NCBI GenBank assembly: GCA_001970955.1
Contig: MPUH01000063.1
Location: forward strand, 1 to 64,000
Reading direction: 5' to 3'
Length of the DNA stretch: 64,000 nt
Source: Stentor coeruleus
Taxonomy: Eukaryota > Ciliophora > Heterotrichea > Heterotrichida > Stentoridae
A program made the translations under genes and the position numbers. This document shows positions 45,289-54,844 of this stretch, piece by piece (position 1 is the first letter of the stretch; each line of letters opens with the position of its first letter). The notes under the pieces are model-generated. The model was not told the DNA's origin and did no database searches. It saw only the letters and a program-made list of their open reading frames with translations.

Positions 45289-46453
45289 ATGGAATTCTTC
45301 CCTACACATATAGCTATGCTGAACGCCCAGCTTCCGCCAAGGTATAAAATTGATATAGTAGCAAAAAACGAATCGCGCCCGGTAATATTTACATTAGAGA
45401 AAGTCAGAAGCTGAAAATCTGGGTTTTGATGTAAGGTTTCAGTCTAAAATCCCTGAAAAGAAGCCTCAAAAAGAAATAAAACCAATTGCAGATGAAGATT
45501 TAGTGCCTGAAGTTAAAAGGAGTGACGAGGTAAAAACCCTTCTCAAAATAATCGCAGAACTGAAAAAAAACCCTTACATTGCTCCTTTCCTACATCCTGT
45601 CGATAGAAAAGAGTATATTGATTATTATGAAAAGGTAAAAGAACCTATGGACCTTTCAACTGTTGAAAGCAAACTTCTTCGTGGAGACTATGAAACAAGC
45701 TATCAATTCTCCTTAGACATGCGGCTGATATGGAACAATTCATTTTTTTACAACGCTAATAACTCTCATTTGTACTCACTAACTTTAGAACTAAGCATGC
45801 AATTCGAACGTCTTATGAAAGGTAGCGAGAACTTAATGTTAAAAGATAAGCATGTGCCTAAGCCAAGCCAAGTAGAAAAAGAAGTTTCTGTTAAGCCAAA
45901 GTCGATCCCAACACCAACGCCAGCACCAGTGCAAATACCAAAAACTGCAAATGATAAACCAATGGGGTATATGGAAAAGAAGCAACTTTGCGATAACATT
46001 AAAAAAATGGAGCCAAAATACTTAAAAGGGGTTTTGGATATAGTAAAAGAGTGTACTGATATTAAAGGTGAAGAACTTGAATTCGATATAGATAAACTTC
46101 CTCCAAGAGTTTGTAGGGAACTGGATCGGTATACAAAAAACTGTCTTCAAAACTCAACTAAAGATCAAAAAACAAAACGTGTAGTTGTAAATGAACCTCC
46201 AAGACCGGTTCAAGAAACTGTTGTACCGAGGGCAAGGGAAGTAGAGCAAGTTGTTGAAAAAATAAACTCGCCTAATAATGAAGTTTATAGGCCTGAGTTC
46301 TCAGATGCTTCTTCAGAAAGTTCTTCGACCAGTGAAAGTGAAGAAGAAATGCCTTCTTCAAATCAAAATGATGATATCCCAAGGGTTGATTTAGCAGAGA
46401 ATAATTGCTACCCTGGTTATGGCAGTGTGATAGATAGCTTTAAGTTTTACTAG
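45289..46453 (+). CDS. bromodomain-NET protein (BET-like) 2
   Basis: A 382-residue paralogue of the gene at 41164. Exon 1 (45289-45381) gives MEFFPTHIAMLNAQLPPRYK and a few more residues; a 16-nt intron (45382-45397) follows; exon 2 carries KIPEKKP, the bromodomain (EYIDYYEKVKEPMDLSTVES, with Asn at about residue 150 in YNAN) and the NET domain (KPMGYMEKKQLC...EFDIDKLPPRVCREL), then an acidic Ser-rich tail. Without the intron the first exon would be lost and the gene would seem to start at 45503. Binding of acetylated histones is expected. The copies differ in the N-terminal linker and in intron presence: no intron is needed in copy 1. The stop TAG lies 25 bases from the stop of the converging TPR gene. 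Confidence 0.9.
45382..45397 (+). other. 16-nt intron in BET-like 2
   Basis: GTAATATTTACATTAG, A at position 10. Its 16-nt length shifts the frame, so the reading into exon 2 only works when it is removed. Confidence 0.85.
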
Positions 46454-46478
46454 TTCTCACAAAAATATTGATTATTAG

Positions 46479-47705
46479 TTAAATAACCTTGTCTTCGTCA
46501 GAGTAAATCCCATATAAATCGTTTGAGTTTATTATAAAAGTGTTATTCTCCGGCTCATCAAAATCTTCGCTTATAGGAGGTTCAGGCTCTTGATTGTCTT
46601 CACGTTGGGTTTTACATTTTGGTGTAAGGTCAGGCTGGTCTTTTTTTTTTGGTTCAGGTTTTTCTCTTACAAAGCTTCGATCAGTTTTAACTTCTATGTT
46701 TTTAATAATTTTTCGAGGCATACCAAGTTTGGGGCGGATAGGTGTTTTACTTTTAGCTGAAGTGCATCGTGAATCTTTTACTGGGGTTTTAGATTTTACT
46801 ACTTTGAGAATTTTAGGTTGAGGTTTTGCTGGATAATGTTTGTCAAATGAAGATTTTATATGCTGTAACAAAGGAGTCTCTAATGGCAAAAGTACGAGAC
46901 CGATTTCTACAGCTTTCTGATGCCATCCTTTAGCTTTTTTAACTTCATTAGGATCATCAAGTAATCGAGTCTCTGTAGCAATCAAATAGCATGATGATAG
47001 CATCAGACACACTTTTTCTAACATAAAATCTTTCGATAGTTCTGCAAGGAAAGTATGATTGTTTTTCACTTCAAAGTACTTTAAAGGCTTAATATCAAGT
47101 ATATCATTAATCGTAAAAGAAAAAACCCAATCAGTATAATGCAAAACCCCTAATGAAGTTCTTTGGATAATTTTCCTACAGTTAGTTGGGAACTTGGAAA
47201 TTTTCCCTGACAAGTATAATAAAGCAGTCTCCAACGTCTTGTAATTTTGAAAAGCTGTGTCATTTAATGATTTATTTGTTTCACAAAGAGAGACGCACAT
47301 CTGATAAGACTGTGAAGCATAGTTAAAAGCTTTTTTAGCTTGAGATACAGCTAAATTATGATCTCCAAGATGAGAAAGAATTGCCCCAAGTTGAATGTTT
47401 AGCATACACAAATACCTAATGTTTCTTATTTTTTCTATATCTTGTGAGAATTCTCTGCTTTCTGCTATTGAAATAGTTTTTTCTAAATAACTTCCACATT
47501 CTTCAAATTCTTGCATGAGTTGGTAGCACAAGGCAATGTTGTGAAAAGTTATAAGCTTTAAATCAGCATCGATTTCTTCAGTGAGGTCAATTCGCTCTTC
47601 ACTCATTTTTAGTAAGTTTAGTCCTTCTTCAATTTCAGCATTTTCAAGCAGTTCAAGAGCTTTTTCTAGTCTGTTGAGAAGCTTTTTATCTGGGCTGGCT
47701 TCCAT
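46479..47705 (-). CDS. TPR-like helical protein with basic tail
   Basis: A 408-residue protein. The first 170 residues contain TPR-like helix pairs (LEKALELLENAEIEEGLNLL, HNIALCYQLMQEFEECGSYL, LNIQLGAILSHLGDHNLAVS). A middle segment (about 180-260) includes LHYTDWVFSFTINDI and further helices. The last 110 residues are Lys/Pro/Thr-rich with repeated SKTP motifs (VVKSKTPVKDS, SAKSKTPIRPK), possible phosphorylation or microtubule-binding sites, and an acidic end. TPRs bind partner proteins; the partner is unknown. Start ATG at 47705; no intron needed. Confidence 0.75.
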   Translation of the reverse strand: MEASPDKKLLNRLEKALELLENAEIEEGLNLLKMSEERIDLTEEIDADLKLITFHNIALCYQLMQEFEECGSYLEKTISIAESREFSQDIEKIRNIRYLCMLNIQLGAILSHLGDHNLAVSQAKKAFNYASQSYQMCVSLCETNKSLNDTAFQNYKTLETALLYLSGKISKFPTNCRKIIQRTSLGVLHYTDWVFSFTINDILDIKPLKYFEVKNNHTFLAELSKDFMLEKVCLMLSSCYLIATETRLLDDPNEVKKAKGWHQKAVEIGLVLLPLETPLLQHIKSSFDKHYPAKPQPKILKVVKSKTPVKDSRCTSAKSKTPIRPKLGMPRKIIKNIEVKTDRSFVREKPEPKKKDQPDLTPKCKTQREDNQEPEPPISEDFDEPENNTFIINSNDLYGIYSDEDKVI

Positions 47706-47794
47706 TTATGTATCAATATTATATATTACGATTTGAAATTTAATTTATAGTAACTTAAGCATGTTACATTTAAAAATTAGCATTCTATTAATTA

Positions 47795-48841
47795 TCATTG
47801 AGATTTGATGACTTGTTGGATGTTTGTCAAAGTTTTGATTACTTGCATATACTCACTAGCTCCAGCTACAAGTGCATAATCTGTCTCAGCAAGCATTTCC
47901 ATGATCTTAGCTTTTTTGATATCTGAAATCTCTTGCCTTGTAGCCAAAAACTCAAACAATTGTAATATGAGCATATCAGGCTGGTAGCCACTAAAAACAA
48001 TTTCATCAGTTATTCTCTGTAATGAATCAAAGTTATTAGCTATTTCTCTATATATTGAACTGATAATATTATCAGGAATCACAGCAGCAACTTCTCTAAT
48101 ATTATCATCAGTAATAAATCCACTATAAAGTTTGCTTGTACTCTGAAGTGTTGTTATACTTTTACGAAGATCCCCATCTGACAGTTCAACCAAGCATTCT
48201 AAAGCAGTTTGTGTACAATTAATAGCTTCTTTTTCACATATATACTGTAATCTTTGTATATGTGTTTCCTGGCTTATAGGTTTGAATCTAAATTTCGCAC
48301 AACGTGAAGCTAGTGGATCGATAATTTTGCTTATATAATTGCATATAAGACAAAAACGAGTTATTTTTGTATACTTTTCTATAACCCGACGAAGGGCAGC
48401 TTGAGCATCTCCAGTCAAAGAGTCAGCTTCATCAAGGACAATTATTTTAAAGTTTGGCGAGCTAGAGTTCTGGCCTTTAGTCACAGCAATTTGGGCAAAT
48501 TTTTTTATCTTTTCTCTAACTACAGCAATCCCGCGCTCATCAGAAGCATTTAATTCTAAAACACGTGAACGATAAATGTCAGGGCCAAACATTTCTTTAC
48601 TTAAAGCTAGAATTGCTGAGGTCTTTCCTGTTCCTGGAGGACCATAAAAAAGCAAATGTGGAAGTGAATTGTTAGATAAAGATGCGGATAAGGCTGAAAC
48701 AACTTCATCTTGGTGAGTTAGTTCTTCTATACGTTGTGGACGACTAGATAGGATTTACTATTTTTCTACCCAGGGAAGATGCTCTAAAGATATTTCGCGC
48801 ACTTTTTGTGGGGCAAGTGTTCTTTGTATAAGTAAAGACAT
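47795..48841 (-). CDS. RFC4: replication factor C small subunit (RFC4-like)
   Basis: A 343-residue AAA+ clamp-loader subunit after removal of a 15-nt intron (48744-48758) lying inside the family signature PWVEKYRP: unspliced DNA reads PWVEK then two stops, and splicing gives KYRP exactly. Walker A FYGPPGTGKTS, ELNASDERGI, Walker B VLDEADSLT and sensor SRCAKFRFKP are all present. RFC loads PCNA at primer-template junctions in the nucleus. FGPDIYRSRVLELNASDERG and the surrounding sequence look most like RFC4 (yeast Rfc2), though RFC2 cannot be excluded by eye. Start ATG at 48841, MSLLIQRTL. Confidence 0.92.
48744..48758 (-). other. 15-nt intron in the RFC gene
   Basis: GTAAATCCTATCTAG, A at position 10. 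It interrupts the Tyr codon of KYRP; removal restores the invariant motif, which makes this the best single proof of tiny introns here. Confidence 0.95.
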
Positions 48842-48954
48842 TTATATTTGTATAAATAAGTATTTACTAAGAATTTTAGGTAAGATTCAGTAGAATTTTA
48901 TGATTATTTTATGTTCAAAATGCTTTGAAAAGATAATAAAGATGAATTTTCAGT

Positions 48955-50613
48955 ATGAGGATATTTCAAATGTATATAAAATTAAGTATGAATGGACCGA
49001 AAGCATCTCCAAAGCTAAAAACTATCAAGATCAGGTCTGTTAATAGGAAGCCCCTGAAAAAGAAATCAGTCCTAGTGAACCAGTTCCAACCTAAAAAAGA
49101 AATTGTCCCAGTTCGACCAATATTAATAAACGAACTTCAATCCCCAAAGTATTACTATTCTTCCCGTCATAGTATGGATAGCGGTCTTCCAATGCTATCA
49201 GAAAAAGAACCTCTCAATTGCACAATCAACTCAGTTAACACTACAGCTAATAAGCTAAATGGGAACTTCAATAGGTCAGTTGTTTTTTCAAATCAGCTAA
49301 CCCCACAATCACGTGAGAATTTTCAAGAAGTTTCTGATCTGCCAAAGTCCCGAGAAGATGTTAAAAGTGCCCGGCTTGGACATCGAAATTCTCTTTCTAG
49401 AGAAAAACCTCCAGCGCCAAGTGCGTTAGGACCTGACCCTATGTTACCATCTAATCTTCCACTTAAACCAGCAACAGTGTTTAAACAGTATCTTCAATAT
49501 ATAACAAAATTTGAGCAAGCTGAACTTTTGGATTATAGTGAAATTTATTACTTAGGAGCAAATTCAAATAAGACTAAAGGGGATATCAATGAAGATAATT
49601 ATGGTTATGATGATGATCGGAACGACTACAAAATTGTAATTGCTGATCATATAGCGTTTAGATATGAAATACAGTCTATATTAGGAAAAGGAAGCTTTGG
49701 GCAGGTATGCAAATGCTATGACCATAAGGAAAAAAAGCAAGTCGCAATAAAAATCATTAGAAACCAAAAACGCTTCCATCGACAAGGGAAAGTTGAAATC
49801 AAAGTCCTCTTACACATAAAAAACAATGACCCTGATAGCCAATACCACTCTGTTAAAATGCTCGATTATTTTATTTTCCGCAAACATATTTGTATAGTAT
49901 TCGAGCTTTTAAGCATTAACTTATACGAACTCCTTAAGTCCAACAACTTCCGAGGCTTTTCTCTATCTCTAGTCCGAAGATTCATGGTCCAAATTATCTC
50001 CTGTTTAAGTTTTCTCAATCAAAATAAAATTATTCATTGTGATTTGAAGCCAGAAAACATATTACTAAAAGAACACAATAAATCAGGAATTAAAATTATA
50101 GATTATGGGTCTTCATGTTTTGATCATGAAAAAATTTATACTTATATTCAAAGCCGATTTTATAGAGCTCCTGAGATTATGTTAGGTATTGAATATACTA
50201 CGGCTATAGATATTTGGTCTCTTGGGTGTATTGCTGCAGAGCTTCATAGTGGTTATCCTTTATTTCCAGGAGAGTCTGAATGTGAGCAAATGTTATGCAT
50301 TATGGAAGTACTTGGCTTACCACCTAATCATTTATTTGAGATTAGTACTAGGAAGAAATTGTTTTTTGATGGGAACACGCCGAAGATTGGGCAAAATAGT
50401 AGAGGGAAAAAAAGATATCCAGGAACGAGGAAATTGGAAGAAAAAGTCAGGTCGAATGATGAGAATTTCTTGGACTTCTTGAGAAAGTGCTTTGATTGGG
50501 ACCCTAAAACCCGTATGACTCCAGAAGACGCTTTTAACCATGAATTTATACAAGAAGGCATAAGAAACTATAGCCGATCAGTTAAAACTTCAGCCAGTTC
50601 TAGGGCTGAATAA
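48955..50613 (+). CDS. DYRK-family dual-specificity protein kinase
   Basis: A 552-residue kinase. The long N-terminus has Pro/Ser-rich disorder, then the DYRK homology box (NYGYDDDRNDYKIVIADHIA, near residues 212-235), which marks DYRKs and supports their Tyr autophosphorylation. The catalytic domain starts near residue 240: GKGSFGQV at 244, VAIKII, HCDLKPEN, and the activation loop IYTYIQSRFYRAPE with the YxY motif. The DFG motif reads DYG. It resembles class 2 DYRKs (DYRK2/3/4). Start could be ATG 48955 or the ATG at 48988 (MNGPKASPK). It is divergent from the RFC gene, only 113 bases apart. Confidence 0.92.
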   Translation: MRIFQMYIKLSMNGPKASPKLKTIKIRSVNRKPLKKKSVLVNQFQPKKEIVPVRPILINELQSPKYYYSSRHSMDSGLPMLSEKEPLNCTINSVNTTANKLNGNFNRSVVFSNQLTPQSRENFQEVSDLPKSREDVKSARLGHRNSLSREKPPAPSALGPDPMLPSNLPLKPATVFKQYLQYITKFEQAELLDYSEIYYLGANSNKTKGDINEDNYGYDDDRNDYKIVIADHIAFRYEIQSILGKGSFGQVCKCYDHKEKKQVAIKIIRNQKRFHRQGKVEIKVLLHIKNNDPDSQYHSVKMLDYFIFRKHICIVFELLSINLYELLKSNNFRGFSLSLVRRFMVQIISCLSFLNQNKIIHCDLKPENILLKEHNKSGIKIIDYGSSCFDHEKIYTYIQSRFYRAPEIMLGIEYTTAIDIWSLGCIAAELHSGYPLFPGESECEQMLCIMEVLGLPPNHLFEISTRKKLFFDGNTPKIGQNSRGKKRYPGTRKLEEKVRSNDENFLDFLRKCFDWDPKTRMTPEDAFNHEFIQEGIRNYSRSVKTSASSRAE

Positions 50614-50710
50614 AATTGAATTTCTTAATATCCATATTAGTTTATATAATAAAATTAAGTTTTATTCGCTTTACTATAAAATTGTTGCGAAATTTTGGAT
50701 TTATAATATA

Positions 50711-51172
50711 ATGTTGTTGCTATTAGGATTTTGCTTAGCTGTATCCAGTCAGACTATATACGATTATGCTCGGAATTATACTGACGCATTTATGACAGGG
50801 TATGAAAACCCAGACTATGTTTTCCCTTATGATAATTGTTTAACTAAATCAACTCAAACTGGGATTACAGATAAGATCATTGGGATTCTAATATTTGTGT
50901 CAAGAGAAAACTGGGCTCAAGTCCAACTTGTAAAGGAGCAGCTGTATACTTACCTTAATAAAGCAGCTGAAGAATGCGACTTTGATAAATTTATAACTAA
51001 TATGAAAGACAATGAGTCAACAAGTGTGCTTGAATGGATTGTCAGACTGTGGTGGAATTCAGTGCTTTTATATCGAAACTGTGGAGAATTCTCTCAGTAT
51101 TTGGCAAGCGACTCTTACGAAGCATTTTATTACCTAGGAAAATGCGCGAGGTTTATATATCCTAATTCTTAG
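50711..51172 (+). CDS. small secreted protein, function unknown
   Basis: A 153-residue protein starting MLLLLGFCLAVSSQ, a typical signal peptide with likely cleavage after SSQ or nearby. The mature part has four cysteines (DNCL, EECD, RNCG, GKCA), enough for two disulfides, and Trp/Tyr-rich helices (EWIVRLWWNSVLLYRN). No transmembrane segment follows. I do not recognise the family. It sits 97 bases after the DYRK gene on the same strand, with its own ATG. Confidence 0.7.
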   Translation: MLLLLGFCLAVSSQTIYDYARNYTDAFMTGYENPDYVFPYDNCLTKSTQTGITDKIIGILIFVSRENWAQVQLVKEQLYTYLNKAAEECDFDKFITNMKDNESTSVLEWIVRLWWNSVLLYRNCGEFSQYLASDSYEAFYYLGKCARFIYPNS

Positions 51173-51781
51173 TGTTAGTTTTTTTAGTTTAAAGATATGA
51201 AAGTAGTTATTAAGGGTATGGGAGCCTTTTTGGATATATTCAGAACAGAACTGCGAATTGGGTTAGTCGGCTCTGTCTATGCGATTCTTTATAATCCACA
51301 TAATAACAAAAAACTATCAATAATATTCAATATCTTAACCTAAATAATCTATAAAAATCATTTAATCATAAAATAACATAATAAATCCTGAATTTACTCT
51401 AAAAAATAATATTTTATAAAAAATCTCTATTAATTATTCAAACAATCAAAATTTTAGAACATACTTAGCATCAGACTATTTCATAATTGTCTTACACCCA
51501 GCATTAAATTGCTTCAAGAACTCGTTAGACTAGAAATCTGTGATTCTCCTGTTTATATATTATATTCTACTGAGTATCCATAATGCTAATGCGGATGTGA
51601 AAAAATATAAAAAAGATCCATTACTCATTACGACAATGATATGCTGTCAAAACATCAGAAAGCATCCTTTCATTGTGATACTTACAATTCATATACTTAA
51701 TTTTTTTTTTATAAAGTATCTCACATCATTTGTTAAAAAATCATATCCACTTCATATTTTCTATAAGATAAAATTTAAAAT
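51173..51781. other. gene-free convergent spacer
   Basis: Between the secreted-protein gene and the GAR-domain gene. An 81-codon frame at 51540-51785 starts only at GTG and runs into the 3' end of the converging gene; I treat it as chance. Near 51300-51500 C exceeds G, the 3' flank of the minus-strand gene. Confidence 0.45.
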
Positions 51782-53908
51782 TTAAGACTTTTTGGAAGAC
51801 TTTCCCAAACCATCAATAGCACCAATGAACTTTTGAGCAGCTGCGCCTGGAGAAGCATCTTTAGAGAATTTTGCTAAACTCATAAGCCCAGCATTAGCTT
51901 TAGGGGAACTATCAGCTTTTTCTTGCTCTATAAGAGTATATATACTTAAGAATTCGTCAATACTTGTAAACCCTCCTCCAACTTTAACTAATAATCTGTT
52001 GTTTTCAAATTTGATGTATACTTTTTTAGTACCAAAAGTGTAATTCCCCCCTTCTTGTCTGATGAATTTTATAGGCACTTGAACTTCTTTAGCATTAAGG
52101 TACTCAGCTAAAGCAATATCAACAGGGTCATCTTTCACTGGAACATAAGGTGGCTGTCTTTTCTTAACTTCTCCCATAGTATTTTTTAATCCTTCTAATT
52201 CCTCTTCTTTTTTATCTACTGCATCAATTATCTGATCAAGTTTTTCTGCTTGAACATAGACTTTTAAACTTTCTTCCATTAAAATTTTTGATGCTGCATC
52301 AAGGTCACTTAATAAAATGTTTCGACAGTCTGAATGAAATGAATTAAGCTTTGATAAATCTTCAACAACTTGAGTCACATCAGCTCTTATACAGCACATT
52401 TGTTCATAGTAAACTTTTTTATTTAAGGCTTCAAATGTGCGCTTTTGAAGATCTTCAATTGAGTTCTCTTCAGATTCTAAGCATTGCTCTGACACTGCAA
52501 GTTTTCCTGCTAAAATTTTACTATTGGACAGAAGTTCTAAGTTGCTTTTAAGAATTTCTTGATTAGAAATATGTAGAGAATTGTGTAAAGCTTTAAGTTC
52601 AGAAGATAGTGAGTCGCGATTTCGGGACTCGTTTTTAAAGATTTCATATTGGGTTTTGACTTGGAGTTTTAAGTTGCTTGGGTTTGAGAGTTTCGCTCTA
52701 AGGTTGTTTATTTGGAGTTTACGTTCAGCATTTTCTTCTTGGGCTTTTTTGTTTTCTTCTTCTACAAAAGCGATTTTCGCTTTGATTCCCTCAACATCTT
52801 TTTTGATAACCTCGATTTCTTTTGCTGTTTTTGCCTTAGACTGATCAATTTCGCTTCTCCCTTTAGCAATTTGTTCTATAAGGATTGATTTTTTCTCTTG
52901 ACTGTGTTTAAGAAGATTTTCTAAGTCTTTTTTAGCAAGGGCACAATCTTCAAACTGCAGTCTCTGAGTTTTAAAAAGCATATTTTCTCTTACTAAATCT
53001 CCAAGGCTGCCTTTAAGCTGTCCAATTTCATCTTCGAGTTTTTTTGAAACTTCTCTTTGATCGATGAGGTTACAATTCAAAATTGACCTTTTTTCATTAA
53101 TCTCAGAGTATTGATCAGCCACAACAACCCATGATGCTTTGATTTTATTCATTTCATCTTGGGCTTCTTTTTCAAGCAATCGACGTTCCTGGACCCTGGT
53201 GTTGAGTTCCATTTTTTTCACAGCAAGGTTAAGTGATATAAGTTCAGAATGTTTTGCTTCTTCACATAATGTTTTTAAAGCTTGCTTCAACTGGCTTCCT
53301 GGCATATGCTGAAGTTGGTCAAAATTCATTTTCTCCAGTTTTTCAGCTGTGATTTCAGCAGACTCAGTATCAAGTCGTGTTGGACTATCTGGCTCAATTG
53401 ATATTTTAATACAATTATCAGAATTCGCATCTCTGCCTCTCCATAAAGCATCCAAAGGTTCTGTATTCATGCACTTGCCGGTAGCTAAAGTTTCTAAAAA
53501 GGGGCACTTAGGATCTTTTACTGAAGCTTTACTGCTTTTTCTTACTGGAGTTGAAGATTTCATTTTAGGTTTTTCAGTTTTACTTATCATCGCAGATATT
53601 TTGACTCTGAGATTTGTAAATTCTTCACTTTTCAATTTGAACCATTTGTCGAATTTCCCTTGCAGCGACTCCGTAAACAATGTACCAAATGATATTTTCA
53701 ATAACCCTAAAAGCCTTTCTCCGTTTATAACATTAAGACATAACTGACAACTAGGAGTTATTTCCAGCCCTCCAAGAAAAATTGGATTTTTGCATTTTAC
53801 AATCTCCCTATTGTCTAAGACTTCAAGTTGGCATTGAAGAGAAGGACAAGTAATCCCAGCTATTTCTTTTACCTCTAGTTTTAGGTCGTAGAGTTTTTTA
53901 TCTTCCAT
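51782..53908 (-). CDS. coiled-coil protein with C-terminal GAR (GAS2-related) domain
   Basis: A 708-residue protein. Near the N-terminus are paired cysteines (ITCPSLQC, PSCQLC) that may form a small zinc fold. Residues about 190-600 are a long coiled coil. Residues about 618-665 (YTFGTKKVYIKFENNRLLVK then VGGGFTSIDEFL) match the GAR domain: the VGGGF/W...EFL core is its hallmark. GAR domains bind microtubules, so this should be a cytoskeletal linker, perhaps cortical or ciliary in a ciliate. No calponin-homology domain, unlike animal GAS2 proteins. Start ATG at 53908; intronless. Confidence 0.82.
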   Translation of the reverse strand: MEDKKLYDLKLEVKEIAGITCPSLQCQLEVLDNREIVKCKNPIFLGGLEITPSCQLCLNVINGERLLGLLKISFGTLFTESLQGKFDKWFKLKSEEFTNLRVKISAMISKTEKPKMKSSTPVRKSSKASVKDPKCPFLETLATGKCMNTEPLDALWRGRDANSDNCIKISIEPDSPTRLDTESAEITAEKLEKMNFDQLQHMPGSQLKQALKTLCEEAKHSELISLNLAVKKMELNTRVQERRLLEKEAQDEMNKIKASWVVVADQYSEINEKRSILNCNLIDQREVSKKLEDEIGQLKGSLGDLVRENMLFKTQRLQFEDCALAKKDLENLLKHSQEKKSILIEQIAKGRSEIDQSKAKTAKEIEVIKKDVEGIKAKIAFVEEENKKAQEENAERKLQINNLRAKLSNPSNLKLQVKTQYEIFKNESRNRDSLSSELKALHNSLHISNQEILKSNLELLSNSKILAGKLAVSEQCLESEENSIEDLQKRTFEALNKKVYYEQMCCIRADVTQVVEDLSKLNSFHSDCRNILLSDLDAASKILMEESLKVYVQAEKLDQIIDAVDKKEEELEGLKNTMGEVKKRQPPYVPVKDDPVDIALAEYLNAKEVQVPIKFIRQEGGNYTFGTKKVYIKFENNRLLVKVGGGFTSIDEFLSIYTLIEQEKADSSPKANAGLMSLAKFSKDASPGAAAQKFIGAIDGLGKSSKKS

Positions 53909-53959
53909 TTGAATATTATGAATTAACGGACATACTTTTTGAAAGATTTAGAAATACTA

Positions 53960-54844
53960 TCACATAGCTATTAGGCTTACTTGGAATAAAGTTTGATAAG
54001 ACTTGAAAATCATACCTTCATTGATTTCCAAGTCTTCATTTATATAGAGCCAAGTCCCATTTGTACTGTTTTTGTGAGCTTGAAGGTCGCCATCAATTAG
54101 TGTCCATCCAGTTGAAGGACTGTAATAGATTGTGCATTGGACTTTTGATAGAAGATTATCTTCGATTTTGATTACACACATAGGACTTCGGCCGATTGTG
54201 ATAAAACTGTTGTAATAGTTTTCTCCAGAATAAGAACTGAGTATGTCTTACATTGTTTCACAGGAAGACTTGCCGCTGAATCTTTTTATGCATAAAGTTG
54301 GAAGAGGTGAATGAGATTTTATGTTTATTACTATAAAACTCTCACCAAGAGAGATTAGTATATTGTTTTTTAGAACCTGAGTAGATTTTACTAGGTTTGA
54401 GTCTAGCTTGACAAAAGCTCCGAAGCCTTTTCCTAAGTCTTTGATCCAATAAGAGTCTTTTTCGATTTTGTAATAGATAATGAAATTACGACCTTTTTGG
54501 CTTTCTTCAAGAACTGAATCTTCGGGAGATATATCAATATCAACACTTTCATTTTCACTTTTACAGCCGAAATATGTGCATCCATCCTTTGGAACTCTTG
54601 TAGACTCCTCAAATCCCTGGGGCTTAATTGTGTAGGCCCTTCCTTTAGACATATGGCCAGTATTCAGAACTTTCACATACAATTTTTTCCCTGACGAAAG
54701 AGTCTCTAATAGTTTAATACGCAGGTCTAGATCTTGATCATGCACATTAAATGCATGCGGATAGGATTTAGAAGTTGCATTAATAGCGATTTCATTCAAT
54801 TTAGACGATGTCACATCACAACAGCTAAAAGACCCGTTTCCCAT
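53960..54844 (-). CDS. myristoylated protein with FHA domain(s)
   Basis: A 289-residue protein after splicing a 15-nt intron (54237-54251). It starts MGNGSFSCCD: Gly2 for myristate and two Cys for palmitate predict membrane anchoring. The C-terminal FHA domain reads FITIGRSPMCVIKIEDNLLS, then GWTLIDGD and KNSTNGTWLY, with the GR, S and NGT residues that bind phosphothreonine peptides. Before it, SYWIKDLGKGFGAFVKLD and NNILISLGESFIVIN look like a second, degenerate FHA-like fold. Without splicing the GR motif is split off and both halves look like separate small ORFs. Membrane-bound phosphopeptide reader is the inference. It lies 51 bases upstream of the GAR gene on the same strand. Confidence 0.87.
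54237..54251 (-). other. 15-nt intron in the FHA gene
   Basis: GTAAGACATACTCAG, A at position 10; removes an in-frame TAA and joins SSCETI to SYSGENYYNSFITIGR. Confidence 0.9.

Noticed and set aside
51540-51785. 81-codon frame with a hydrophobic start
   Set aside because: Begins at GTG and overlaps the 3' end of a strong gene; no Cys pattern or conservation visible.
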